Shown one piece after another: positions 25,283-38,133 of a stretch of DNA of 64,000 nucleotides. The stretch is from assembly GCF_001428685.1 (NCBI RefSeq), contig NZ_LMIK01000004.1, forward strand, positions 190,233 to 254,232, in the 5' to 3' direction. Numbering within the stretch: the stretch's first letter is position 1; every line of letters starts with the position of its first letter. Source of the DNA: Lysobacter sp. Root76. GTDB lineage: Bacteria; Pseudomonadota; Gammaproteobacteria; Xanthomonadales; Xanthomonadaceae. The notes beneath the pieces were generated by a model. It was not told the DNA's origin, did not search any database, and was given only the letters and a program-made list of their open reading frames with translations. A program made the translations under genes and the position numbers.

Positions 25283-26599
25283 ATGCGCTGGCGCCGTCTG
25301 CCCCTGAGCCTGAGCTTCAGCGCGATCGCGCTGGCGTATCTGATCGTGGGTACCGCGCTCACGACCTGGCTGATCACCCTGCTGCCGCAACGCTGGATGG
25401 CACCGGCGCTGACCGTGGCCTTGCTGCTGCCTCTGCTGATCTACCATGTCAGGCGAGCGTTCGCGCCGATGAACTCGCTGTTCCGTGCGCTCGCCGGCAG
25501 CGTCGCCAGCTACCGCGACGGCGACTACAGCTTCGGCCTGTCCTGGTCCGGCCGCGGCGAACTGGGCGAACTGGTCGAGAGCCACAACCGCCTCGGCGAG
25601 GCCCTGCGCGAGCAGCGGCTGTCGCTGGTGCAGCGCGAACTGCTGCTCGACACGATGGTTCAGAACACGCCGGTGGCGATGGTGCTGATCGATCCGAGCC
25701 GGCGCGTCGTCCACGCCAATCTCGCCGCCCGCAAGATGCTGGGCGAAGGGCGGCGGCTCGAAGGCCAGTCCTTCGAGGACCTGCTCATGCGTGCGCCCGA
25801 GCCGGTGCGCGAAGCCTTCGAACGCGGCGGCGACGGCATGTTTACGGTCGGGGACGAGGACAACGAGGACATCTATCACCTCGCCCGGCGCATGTTCCGC
25901 CTCAACGGCCGCCATCACGAACTGGTGCTGCTGCGCCAGCTCACCGCCGAGCTGCGGCGCCAGGAAGTGCAGACCTGGAAGAAGGTGATCCGGGTGATCA
26001 GCCACGAGCTCAACAACTCGCTCGCTCCGATCGCCTCCCTCGCCCATTCCGGCGCCGAACTGTTGCGGCGCGGCCAGTACGACAAACTGCCGACCGCGCT
26101 GACCACCATCGAGGAGCGTGCGCGCCACCTGGAAGGCTTCATCCGCGATTACGCGCGCTTCGCCAAGCTGCCGTCGCCGCGGCTTGAAGCGGTGGACTGG
26201 TCGCGCTTCCTGGCCCAGCTGCGCAGCCAGGTCGATTTCGTCTACGACGGCCGTGCGCGCGGCCAGGAAGGCATCGCCCATTTCGACGCCGCACAGCTGG
26301 AGCAGAGCCTGCTCAACCTGCTCAAGAACGCGCACGAGTCCGGGTCCAAGCCCGAGGACGTGCGGCTGGTACTGCGCCGCTCGCCGGGCGCCTGGCGCAT
26401 CGACGTGCTCGACCGTGGCACCGGCATGAACGAAGCGGTGCTGTCCAATGCCTTGCTGCCGTTCTACTCGACCAAGCGCAACGGCACCGGCCTGGGCCTG
26501 GCGCTGGCGCGCGAGATCGCCGAAGCGCACGGCGGCCGCATCGCCCTGCTCAATCGCGAAGGCGGCGGGCTGTGCGTGTCGATGCTGATTCCGGATTGA
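25283..26599 (+). CDS. Sensor histidine kinase partner of the NtrC-type regulator
   Basis: A 438-residue kinase with two N-terminal membrane helices (about 9-32 and 39-55) and almost no periplasmic loop, then a HAMP-like stretch, a PAS-like domain (about 120-220) and the catalytic core. The phospho-His is in VISHELNNSLAP (His241); the ATP site shows NLLKNAHES, DRGTGM and GTGLGLALA. Such kinases sense within the membrane, often through the transporter itself. It starts 10 bp after the regulator stop. REP sequences follow the gene. Confidence 0.92.
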   Translation: MRWRRLPLSLSFSAIALAYLIVGTALTTWLITLLPQRWMAPALTVALLLPLLIYHVRRAFAPMNSLFRALAGSVASYRDGDYSFGLSWSGRGELGELVESHNRLGEALREQRLSLVQRELLLDTMVQNTPVAMVLIDPSRRVVHANLAARKMLGEGRRLEGQSFEDLLMRAPEPVREAFERGGDGMFTVGDEDNEDIYHLARRMFRLNGRHHELVLLRQLTAELRRQEVQTWKKVIRVISHELNNSLAPIASLAHSGAELLRRGQYDKLPTALTTIEERARHLEGFIRDYARFAKLPSPRLEAVDWSRFLAQLRSQVDFVYDGRARGQEGIAHFDAAQLEQSLLNLLKNAHESGSKPEDVRLVLRRSPGAWRIDVLDRGTGMNEAVLSNALLPFYSTKRNGTGLGLALAREIAEAHGGRIALLNREGGGLCVSMLIPD

Positions 26600-26623
26600 G
26601 CCAGGCCAGGCGAACGCAACACT

Positions 26624-26751
26624 GTGGGAGCGGCGTAAGCCGCGATATCGATAGTTCGTCTACGGCGACAGCCGCAGCGAGCGTTGCGGCCTATCCGGAA
26701 TAGAAACATTCCCGCAACTGCGGGTCCGATCGCGGCTTACGCCGCTCCCAC
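26624..26751. repeat. REP pair (REPIN) after the kinase gene
   Basis: A 23-bp REP sequence beginning GTGGGAGCGGCG (26624-26646) is repeated perfectly in inverse orientation at 26729-26751. Each copy is itself a small hairpin (GCGGC-GTAA-GCCGC). The same unit recurs at 28758-28847 and 57258-57280. No REP transposase gene is in the window. Confidence 0.8.
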
Positions 26752-26831
26752 AGAGAGCCAATCAATGACCTGGGATGCGCCGGATCGAGAACCAGCGAGC
26801 AATCGCCTAGTTCCCGATGCCTCACCAGCCT

Positions 26832-28205
26832 CTATTCTTTGGGCTTCTTCACCGGCCGCTGCCATCCGTCCAGGGTGACCTGGCGCGCACGCGCGACGGT
26901 CAGCTTGCCTGCCGGCGCGTTCTTGCCTATCACCGAACCGGCGCCGATGGTCGCGCCGGCGCCGATGGTCACCGGCGCCACCAATGCCGAGTTGGAACCG
27001 ATGAAGGCGCCGTCCTCGATGACGGTGGCGAACTTGTTCACGCCGTCGTAGTTGCAGGTGATGGTGCCGGCGCCGACGTTGACGCCGCTGCCGATGGTCA
27101 CGTCGCCGAGATAGCTCAGGTGGTTGGCCTTGCTGCTCACTCCCAGGCGCGCGTTCTTGGTCTCGACGAAATTGCCGATATGCACGCCGTCGGCGAGCAC
27201 CGTCCCTGGGCGCAGACGCGCATAGGGCCCGATATGGGCCGTGCCTTCGACCACTACGCCGTCGAGGTCGCAATGCGCGCGCACTTCCGTGCCGGGGCCG
27301 AGCTTCACGTCTTTGAGCCGGCAGAACGGGCCGATGCGCACGCCGTCGGCGAGTTCGACCCGGCCTTCCAGCACCACGTCGACATCGATCTCGACATCGC
27401 GCCCGACGCTGACTTCGCCGCGCTGGTCGTAACGCGCCGGATCGGCGAGGCGCGCGCCTTGCTCGCACAGCGCACGCGCGGCGCGACGCTGGAACGCGCG
27501 TTCCATCTGCGCCAGCTGCCAGGGATCGTTGACGCCTTCGACTTCGAGCGGGTCGGCCACGTGCACCATCTCCGCGGCGCTGAACTCGGCCGCGGCGGAA
27601 GCGAACACGTCGGTGAGGTAGTACTCGCCCTGGGCGTTGTCGTTGCCCAGGTTCTCCAGCCAGCGCCGCAGCGGTTCGCCGTCTGCGACCAGGATGCCGG
27701 TGTTGACGGTACGGATCTCGCGCTGCTCGTCGTCGGCGTCTTTGTGCTCGACGATCTGGCCCACGCGGCCTTCGGCGTCGCGGACGACGCGGCCGTAACC
27801 GGTGGGATCGCCCAGATCGGCGACCAGCACCGCAAGCCGGCCCGGCGCGTCCAGCAGGCGTTGCAGGGTCGCGGGCGTGGTCAGCGGCACGTCGCCGTAC
27901 AACACCAGCACGCGCGCATCCAGCGGTACGTCCGGCATCGCCTGTTGCACGGCGTGGCCGGTGCCCAGACGCTGCGCCTGTTCTGCCCAGTGCAGATCGG
28001 GCTGGTCGGCGAAGGCGGCACGCACCTGCTCGCCGCCGTGGCCGTAGACGAGGTGGATGCCGGCGGAGTTCAAGGCGCGTGCGGTCGCGATCACGTGCGC
28101 GAGCATCGGCCGGCCGCCGATTTTCTGCAGCACTTTGGCGGTGGCGGACTTCATCCGCTTGCCCTCGCCGGCGGCGAGGATGACGACGTGCAGGGGTGCG
28201 GCCAT
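26832..28205 (-). CDS. glmU: Bifunctional UDP-N-acetylglucosamine pyrophosphorylase / GlcN-1-P acetyltransferase
   Basis: Makes UDP-GlcNAc from glucosamine-1-phosphate in two steps, for peptidoglycan and LPS. The 457 residues match the family. The N-terminal uridyltransferase has [11 protein letters not shown] (about 10-20) and the C-terminal half is a left-handed beta-helix built from hexapeptide repeats, with [20 protein letters not shown] near 385-404. ATG 28205 is chosen because the conserved [13 protein letters not shown] starts there. A GtrA gene is divergent. It works in the same pathway as glmS but is not in an operon with it. Confidence 0.97.
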   Translation of the reverse strand: MAAPLHVVILAAGEGKRMKSATAKVLQKIGGRPMLAHVIATARALNSAGIHLVYGHGGEQVRAAFADQPDLHWAEQAQRLGTGHAVQQAMPDVPLDARVLVLYGDVPLTTPATLQRLLDAPGRLAVLVADLGDPTGYGRVVRDAEGRVGQIVEHKDADDEQREIRTVNTGILVADGEPLRRWLENLGNDNAQGEYYLTDVFASAAAEFSAAEMVHVADPLEVEGVNDPWQLAQMERAFQRRAARALCEQGARLADPARYDQRGEVSVGRDVEIDVDVVLEGRVELADGVRIGPFCRLKDVKLGPGTEVRAHCDLDGVVVEGTAHIGPYARLRPGTVLADGVHIGNFVETKNARLGVSSKANHLSYLGDVTIGSGVNVGAGTITCNYDGVNKFATVIEDGAFIGSNSALVAPVTIGAGATIGAGSVIGKNAPAGKLTVARARQVTLDGWQRPVKKPKE

Positions 28206-28351
28206 GCGGGCTCCAGGAGCGATTATGCGTTCAGTTGCCAGTGATTCTAGCCGCGCGGGCCCTGCTAGGATGCGGCGGTGCCGAATTCGCCCGCGCTCCC
28301 CTACCGTCGCCGTCCGCAGGCGCAGCCGCGTCCCGCGTGGAGCCACGCACG

Positions 28352-28735
28352 ATGAGCCTGGGCCGGCAGGGCCGCCACTATCTGATCATCGGCCTGATCC
28401 AATGGCTGCTGGATTGGGGCGTGATGGTCGCGCTCAGCCACGCCGGCATGGCGGTGGAACCGGCCAACGTCGCCGGACGCATCAGCGGCGCGCTGCTGGG
28501 GTTCTGGCTCAACGGCCGCATCACCTTCGCCGGCGACGACACCCGCATCGGCCGGCGCCAGTTCGGCCGCTTCCTGGGCATGTGGCTGGCGACCACCCTG
28601 GTCAGCACCTGGGCCATGGGCGCGATCGACGACGCGGTCGGCCTGACCTGGACCTGGTTGGCCAAGCCCGCAGTGGAACTGATGCTGGGCGGTATCGGAT
28701 TCCTGCTGTCGCGGCATTGGGTCTATCGGCGCTGA
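28352..28735 (+). CDS. GtrA-family membrane protein
   Basis: A 127-residue inner-membrane protein with four predicted helices (about 8-28, 38-55, 74-95, 103-122) and the family C terminus [11 protein letters not shown]. GtrA-like proteins are thought to flip lipid-linked sugars for surface polysaccharide modification. No glucosyltransferase partner is adjacent. The stop is followed by a REP pair. Confidence 0.85.
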   Translation: MSLGRQGRHYLIIGLIQWLLDWGVMVALSHAGMAVEPANVAGRISGALLGFWLNGRITFAGDDTRIGRRQFGRFLGMWLATTLVSTWAMGAIDDAVGLTWTWLAKPAVELMLGGIGFLLSRHWVYRR

Positions 28736-28757
28736 AGCGCGAGAGACCAAGCTTTCT

Positions 28758-28847
28758 GTGGGAGCGGCGTAAGCCGCGATCGAATCTTCAGATCCGCAGC
28801 TGAGGCCACGATTGGGGCACGGCGGTCGCGGCTCACGCCGCTCCTAC
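28758..28847. repeat. REP pair (REPIN) between the GtrA and atpC genes
   Basis: GTGGGAGCGGCG-type REP at 28758-28780, with an inverted copy at 28825-28847 that carries three substitutions. Same family as the pair at 26624-26751. Confidence 0.75.
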
Positions 28848-28885
28848 CCCACAGCGGGAAGCATGTCCGGGGGCCTGAAACGAGA

Positions 28886-28910
28886 AACGCCGGCGCGAGG
28901 CCGGCGTTTT
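28886..28910. terminator. Terminator at the end of the atp operon
   Basis: AACGCCGGC-GCGAG-GCCGGCGTT, a 9-bp stem, lies 25 bp past the atpC stop, followed by TTCTCGTTTC on the minus strand. On the plus strand TTTTCG follows, so it may also stop transcripts from the GtrA gene. Confidence 0.75.
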
Positions 28911-28934
28911 CGTTCGCGACGCGGTGGCGCGCGA

Positions 28935-29360
28935 TCAGTGCTTCATGTTCTTGCGCAGACGCTCCAGCGCCTGCAGCTGCGCCATGGCCTCGGCCAGCTT
29001 GGCCTGGGCTTCGGCCACGTCCATCTGCGGACCGCGGTTGGCCAGCGTACGCTCGGCTTCTTCCTTGGCGGCGCGCACGGCGGCCTCGTCGATGTCCTGG
29101 GCGCGGATCGCGGTGTCGGCCAGCACGGTCACGACCTGCGGCTGCACTTCCAGGATGCCGCCGGACACGGCGAAGTCCAGCTGCTCGCCGTTGGGCAGGG
29201 TCACGACGACCTTGCCGGGCTTGAGGCGCGTGATCAGCGGAGCGTGGCGCGGCGCGATGCCGAGCTCGCCGATTTCGCCGGTAGCGACCAGCAGCGTCGC
29301 CTCGCCGTGGAAGATTTCTTCCTCGGCACTGACGATGTCGCAACGGAAGGTGGATGCCAT
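28935..29360 (-). CDS. atpC: ATP synthase F1 epsilon subunit
   Basis: The 141-residue epsilon subunit of the F1 stalk, which links rotation of the central shaft to the catalytic head and inhibits ATP hydrolysis. The N-terminal beta-barrel ([18 protein letters not shown]) and the two C-terminal helices (about 90-141) are typical. It is last in the operon. The spacer to atpD is unusually long (161 bp) and contains a CCCTCTCCC hairpin, so its relative dose may be set there. Confidence 0.96.
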   Translation of the reverse strand: MASTFRCDIVSAEEEIFHGEATLLVATGEIGELGIAPRHAPLITRLKPGKVVVTLPNGEQLDFAVSGGILEVQPQVVTVLADTAIRAQDIDEAAVRAAKEEAERTLANRGPQMDVAEAQAKLAEAMAQLQALERLRKNMKH

Positions 29361-29385
29361 AAGAAAACGCCTCTATTCATTGTCT

Positions 29386-29410
29386 CCCTCTCCCCCATCG
29401 CGGGAGAGGG
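29386..29410. repeat. Hairpin repeat in the atpD-atpC spacer
   Basis: CCCTCTCCC (29386-29394) pairs with GGGAGAGGG (29402-29410) around a 7-nt loop. A related but longer repeat stands at 37974-38016. Such CTCTCCCGC...GCGGGAGAG units are dispersed in Xanthomonadaceae genomes as far as I know. Confidence 0.6.
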
Positions 29411-29521
29411 CAGGGGTGAGGGCACACGGAGCTTCGGGCGCGAACGTCGTTACCGCAACAGCACCAACCGCGTCGGCACCCTACCCCTCCGCCGCCGGGC
29501 GGCAGAGAGGAAAACCGTGGT

Positions 29522-30943
<1,422 letters not shown>

Positions 30944-30986
30944 TTAATGCTGCATGGCGGCCGCGACAGGCGTCCGCGTGTATGGT

Positions 30987-31850
30987 TTAGACCGCCGCGG
31001 CGCCGCCGACGATTTCGGAGATTTCCTGCGTGATCGCAGCCTGGCGGGCCTTGTTGTAGACCAGCTTCAGGGTGTCGATCAGCTTGCCGGCGTTGTCGCT
31101 GGCCGCCTTCATCGCCACCATGCGGGCGGCGTGCTCGGACGCGACGTTCTCCAGCACCGCCTGGTACACCAGCGACTCGATGTAGCGCGTCAGCACGTGC
31201 TCGAGCACGGTCTTCGCATCGGGTTCGTAGATGTAGTCCCAGTCGTGGCGGGCGACCTGCGTTTCCGGCTCCGGCAGCGGCAGCAGCTGATCGAACGCCG
31301 CGCGCTGGGTCATGGTGTTGACGAAGTCGTTATAGGTCAGATAGACGCGGTCGATGTTGCCGGCGCTGTAGGCGTCCAGCATCACCTTGATCACGCCGAC
31401 CAGCTGCTCCAGGTGCGGCTTGTCGCCCAGGTGGGTGACCGACGCCAGCATGTTGACCTTGATCCGGCGGAAGAACACCGAGGCCTTCTGGCCGATGGTG
31501 ACCACGTCGACCTCGACGCCCTGCTCCTGCCACTTGCGGATCTCGCCGAGCAGCTTGCGGAACAGGTTGTTGTTGAGGCCGCCGGCCAGGCCGCGGTCGG
31601 AGGAGACGATGACGTAACCGACGCGCTTGGTTTCCTTGCGCTCGATCATGTACGGATGCTGGTAGTCGGAATTGGCCTGGGCCAGGTGACCGATCACCTG
31701 CTTCATCACGCGCGCGTACGGGCGCGACGTCTTCATGCGCTCCTGCGCCTTGCGGATCTTGGAGGCCGAGACCATCTCGAGCGCGCGCGTCACCTTGCGG
31801 GTGTTCTGCACGCTCTTGATCTTCGTCTTGATTTCGCGTCCGCCTGCCAT
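30987..31850 (-). CDS. atpG: ATP synthase F1 gamma subunit
   Basis: The 287-residue rotor shaft of F1. The N- and C-terminal helices that form the coiled coil are clear ([20 protein letters not shown] at the start; [20 protein letters not shown] near the end), as is the Rossmann-like middle ([17 protein letters not shown]). Separated from atpA by a 111-bp spacer that carries GGGATT repeats. Confidence 0.97.
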   Translation of the reverse strand: MAGGREIKTKIKSVQNTRKVTRALEMVSASKIRKAQERMKTSRPYARVMKQVIGHLAQANSDYQHPYMIERKETKRVGYVIVSSDRGLAGGLNNNLFRKLLGEIRKWQEQGVEVDVVTIGQKASVFFRRIKVNMLASVTHLGDKPHLEQLVGVIKVMLDAYSAGNIDRVYLTYNDFVNTMTQRAAFDQLLPLPEPETQVARHDWDYIYEPDAKTVLEHVLTRYIESLVYQAVLENVASEHAARMVAMKAASDNAGKLIDTLKLVYNKARQAAITQEISEIVGGAAAV

Positions 31851-31867
31851 TAACTCGCTCCGCTCGT

Positions 31868-31953
31868 GGGATTAGGGATTAGGGATTGGGGATTCGTACT
31901 AGCGGGAGTCGGGCTCGGTTTTGCCGAATCCCGAATCCCGGATCACGAATCCC
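31868..31953. repeat. GGGATT/AATCCC repeat cluster in the atpA-atpG spacer
   Basis: Four GGGATT units (31868-31895, GGGATTAGGGATTAGGGATT then GGGGATTCG) are followed by three complementary CGAATCCC-type units (31924-31953). The two halves can fold into one long imperfect hairpin inside the polycistronic message. Confidence 0.65.
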
Positions 31954-31961
31954 GGCCTTAC

Positions 31962-33512
<1,551 letters not shown>

Positions 33513-33575
33513 GGGTGGTTCCCTTGTGCCCGGCGATGACGCCGGATTTGCAATTAAGTTCGTTCTGGTCGCCGG

Positions 33576-34103
33576 TCAGCCCGCGAGAGCGGTCTGCAGG
33601 CGCGCGAGCTTGCCCTTGAGCGAGCCGTCGATCACTACGTCGCCGGCGTCGATCACCGCGCCGCCGATCAGCGACGCATCGACCGCGGTCTCGAGCTCGA
33701 CTTCGCGGCCGAAGCGCTTCTTCAGCGCGGCCTTGATCGATTCGAGTTCGGCCGCCGGCAGTTCGCTGGCGGCGGTGACGCGCGCCTTGACGATGCGTTC
33801 GGCTTCGGCGCGCAGTTCCTCGAACAGGCCCGCGATCTCCGGCAGCAGCGGCAGCCGGCGGTTGTCCGCGAGCAGGCCGAGGAAGCGCAGGTAGGCTTCG
33901 TCTGCGCCGTCCATCGCGATCAAGCCGACGGCGTCGGCCGACGACAGGCGCGGATGCGCGATCAGCTCGTGCACCTGCGGGTCGGCGGCGATGCGCGCGG
34001 CGAGGGCGAGGCCCTGCGACCATGCGGCGGAGCGGCCGCCGTCGCGCGACAGCGCAAACGCAGCGCGGGCGTACGGGCGGGCGAGTGTGAGGTTCTGGCT
34101 CAT
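33576..34103 (-). CDS. atpH: ATP synthase F1 delta subunit
   Basis: The 175-residue stator subunit linking the top of F1 to the b subunits. It starts NLTLARPYARAAFALS, the typical family N terminus, and ends in the strand-helix section (DASLIGGAVIDAGDVVIDGS) that gives the OSCP-type fold. It lies 42 bp after atpF. Confidence 0.96.
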   Translation of the reverse strand: MSQNLTLARPYARAAFALSRDGGRSAAWSQGLALAARIAADPQVHELIAHPRLSSADAVGLIAMDGADEAYLRFLGLLADNRRLPLLPEIAGLFEELRAEAERIVKARVTAASELPAAELESIKAALKKRFGREVELETAVDASLIGGAVIDAGDVVIDGSLKGKLARLQTALAG

Positions 34104-34145
34104 CAGCTTTGGGCTATCCGATCAGTGCGTTCGCGTCGCGCGCCG

Positions 34146-34616
34146 TTACAGCTGCGCAGCCAGATCGTCGAGCAGCGCCTTGTGGGCGTTGGCGTCGATC
34201 TCGCGCTTGAGCAGCTTTTCGGCACCGCTGACGGCCAGCGTCGACACCTGCTTGCGCAGGTCTTCGCGGGCGCGATTGGCGGAGGCGACGATCTCGGCAT
34301 CGGCCAGCGCTTTTTGGCGCGTGGCTTCGACGACGGCATCGGTCTTGGCCTGGTCGATGATCTGATTGGCGCGCTGATGCGCCTGATCGATGATCTCGTT
34401 GGCCTTGGTGCGAGCCTCGCGAAGTTCCGCATCGGCGCGTTCTTGCGCTTGGATGAGGTCCTTCTGGCTACGCTCCGCGGCGGCCAAGCCTTCGGCGATC
34501 TTCTTTTGGCGTTCTTCGATAGCCGCGTTCAGCGGCGGCCAAATGAACTTCATCGTGAACCATACGAGGATCGCGAAGGAGAGCATCTGACCGAAGAAAG
34601 TCATGTTGGGATTCAT
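34146..34616 (-). CDS. atpF: ATP synthase Fo b subunit
   Basis: The 156-residue peripheral stalk. One N-terminal membrane helix (about 5-25, [20 protein letters not shown]) leads into a long charged coiled coil (about 30-140) and the C-terminal delta-binding part. Only one b gene is present, so the stalk is a homodimer. Confidence 0.96.
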   Translation of the reverse strand: MNPNMTFFGQMLSFAILVWFTMKFIWPPLNAAIEERQKKIAEGLAAAERSQKDLIQAQERADAELREARTKANEIIDQAHQRANQIIDQAKTDAVVEATRQKALADAEIVASANRAREDLRKQVSTLAVSGAEKLLKREIDANAHKALLDDLAAQL

Positions 34617-34704
34617 GACGGGTCCTCGACGTTGCTTGCGTTGGACCGGCTTGCGCCGGTCCGGCTTTGTCCGGTCCGCGCGATTAGGCGCGGATCGAGA
34701 CGGA

Positions 34705-36263
<1,559 letters not shown>

Positions 36264-36575
36264 TGGATCGTGCACGCGGGTCTCGTCGGTCTGGGGTAGG
36301 CGCAAAGCGCCCGGTAGAGCCGCAAAAGTATAGAACGCGTGAGCGTTTCGGGCAACCGCCGAGCGTCACGTCCGCGGCGGGCACCATGCCCCGGTTCGAG
36401 GCAGCATCGATGCGTCTTCGATCCATGCGCAGCACTATGCGCCGTAGCCGTAGGCCGTTGAATTACCTGGCAGGTCAAGTCTCGCGTGCCATGCGCCGCA
36501 AGCCAGCGTCGCGATAGCTATCGACTATGGAAGCCAGCGCGACTATCGATTTGACTTACGGCTACCAAAGTCCAC

Positions 36576-36595
36576 AATCGAGAATAATTCTCATT
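36576..36595. promoter_or_regulatory. Fur-box-like palindrome before the DUF2061 gene
   Basis: AATCGAGAATAATTCTCATT; its core GAGAATAATTCTC is a perfect palindrome and the whole fits the AATGAGAATnATTCTCATT form of Fur boxes with few mismatches. It ends 14 bp before the ATG at 36610, where bound Fur would block transcription or translation start. Confidence 0.6.
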
Positions 36596-36609
36596 CATCG
36601 ACGTCCGTC

Positions 36610-36816
36610 ATGAGCAAGACCCTCAGCTTCGCCTGCGTGCATTTCACCGTCGCCTTCCTGGTGGGCTACCTGATGACCGGCAGTATCTGGGTCGGCGGCG
36701 CCTTGGCCCTGGTCGAGCCGGCCTGCAATACCGTGGCCTTCCACCTGCACGAGAAGGTCTGGAAGCGTATCGAGCGCCGCCGCGCCGAGACTGCGGCGGC
36801 CGCCCTGGCGAGCTGA
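36610..36816 (+). CDS. DUF2061 small membrane protein
   Basis: A 68-residue protein with two membrane helices (about 5-22 and 25-44) and a basic tail, matching DUF2061 (phrases TVAFLVGYLMTGS, and ALVEPACNTVAFHLHEKVW). Function of the family is unknown. A Fur-box-like palindrome immediately upstream suggests it is made when iron is short. A strong terminator lies about 100 bp downstream. Confidence 0.85.
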   Translation: MSKTLSFACVHFTVAFLVGYLMTGSIWVGGALALVEPACNTVAFHLHEKVWKRIERRRAETAAAALAS

Positions 36817-36915
36817 AAGAAATTGCGGAACCTTTCCGCCCGGGCCCGGTCAGTCTTAAGGAACGCCCTCCGCCACTCTCTCCTCGTCAATGGCAAAAGC
36901 AGCGGTGGGCTCCCC

Positions 36916-36956
36916 GAAGCCCCGGCCTCATCCGCCGGGGCTTCGCCTTTGTGATT
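36916..36956 (+). terminator. Rho-independent terminator after the DUF2061 gene
   Basis: GAAGCCCCGGC (36916-36926), loop CTCATCC, GCCGGGGCTTC (36934-36944), then GCCTTTGTGATTTTC: an 11-bp GC-rich stem with a T-rich tail. Confidence 0.8.
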
Positions 36957-37103
36957 TTCGTCACGCTTTCGCGATCTAGCGCTTTGAATCGCGCGATTCA
37001 AACGCTTGCTTTCACGATCGTTCCACTCCGTTTTCGGCATTGATGGATCTGCTGGCACATCGGTTGTGCCGTGCCGGCCTTCCCCCGATCCGGAGTGCGA
37101 CTA

Positions 37104-37913
37104 GTGAATCCCAGAACCCTCCCCCTGACGCTCGCGCTTGCCGCGGCCGGCGTCGCGTTCGCGCGCCCCGCGCATGCCATCGAAGACGATCGCTTCACCC
37201 TGCGCCTGGGCGCGATGCAGGTCGACGCGCAAAGCGAGCTGCGCGGCAACACCGTATTCGCCGGCCAGCCGTTCGAATTCAGCGAAGACTTCGACTTCGG
37301 CGGCGACGAAGTCGTGCCGCGGCTCGAAGGCCAGTTCCGCTTCAGCGAACGCAACCGCCTGCTGTTCAACTATTTCGGCTACGACAAGGACCGCCGCGCT
37401 ACGCTGGGCCAGGATCTGTCGTTCGACAACGTCACCATTCCCGCCGGCAGCTTCGCCAAGGCCAAAGCCAAGTTCGAACTGGCCAGTGTGATGTACGACT
37501 ACGCAGTGGTCGAGACCGACACCGTCAGCCTCGGCCTGCAGCTCGGCGTGGAGTACGCCAAGCTCGAGGGCAAGCTCTACGCCGAAGCCGGCGCGAACAC
37601 CTACGAAAGCCGCTCCAGCGACGACGGCTATGCGCCCGTGGTCGGCGCGCGCCTGACCGTGGCGCCGAACGAGAACTGGCGTTTCGTCGCCCAGGGCCAG
37701 TACCTGGATGCGAGCTGGGGCAACTTCGACGACTACGAGGGCGATCTCAGCCGCGCCAACGCCCTGGTCGAGTACCGCTTCACGCCCAACGTCGGCGTGT
37801 TCGTCGGCTACGACTGGTTCAAGCTCGACGTGGACCAGAGCGGCAGCGACGGCGTGCTGGGGCTGGATCAGCGCTTCAAGGGCCCGATGGCGGGCGTGAC
37901 GTTCGCGTTCTGA
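37104..37913 (+). CDS. Outer-membrane beta-barrel protein
   Basis: A 269-residue secreted protein. GTG 37104 is chosen: GGAG is suitably upstream and a signal peptide follows at once (LPLTLALAAAGVAFARPAHA, cut after about residue 24). The rest alternates polar and aromatic residues in barrel-type strands (FRFSERNRLLFNYFGYD; LVEYRFTPNVGVFVGYDWF) and ends in Phe (VTFAF), the usual signal for outer-membrane insertion. Its specific family is not recognised; it resembles OmpA-barrel or OmpW-like porins of about ten strands. Stands alone between a terminator and a dispersed repeat. Confidence 0.8.
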   Translation: MNPRTLPLTLALAAAGVAFARPAHAIEDDRFTLRLGAMQVDAQSELRGNTVFAGQPFEFSEDFDFGGDEVVPRLEGQFRFSERNRLLFNYFGYDKDRRATLGQDLSFDNVTIPAGSFAKAKAKFELASVMYDYAVVETDTVSLGLQLGVEYAKLEGKLYAEAGANTYESRSSDDGYAPVVGARLTVAPNENWRFVAQGQYLDASWGNFDDYEGDLSRANALVEYRFTPNVGVFVGYDWFKLDVDQSGSDGVLGLDQRFKGPMAGVTFAF

Positions 37914-37973
37914 TCGCCGGAACCGGCGTTAGTCGCCGTCGTTGGCGCATTAGTACCTTCGGCGCCGCACTCC

Positions 37974-38016
37974 CTCCCCTTTCCTTCTCCCGCAAGCGGG
38001 AGAAGGAAAAGGGGAG
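37974..38016. repeat. Long hairpin repeat before lpdA
   Basis: CTCCCCTTTCCTTCTCCCGC (37974-37993), loop AA, then its near-perfect complement to 38016 (one extra A in the run). Related to the CTCTCCC hairpin at 29386-29410. It lies downstream of the barrel gene and of lpdA (convergent), so it could serve as a terminator for both. Confidence 0.65.
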
Positions 38017-38133
38017 TGCCCGTAGCTGCGCTCAAGCGCACCACCGGGCGTGCTCGGCACAGCGCGACGATGCGGTTCGCCTGCGGCTCACCGCATCCTA
38101 CGCAATCGCGTTGCCGCTATCGCATCCGAAGAC

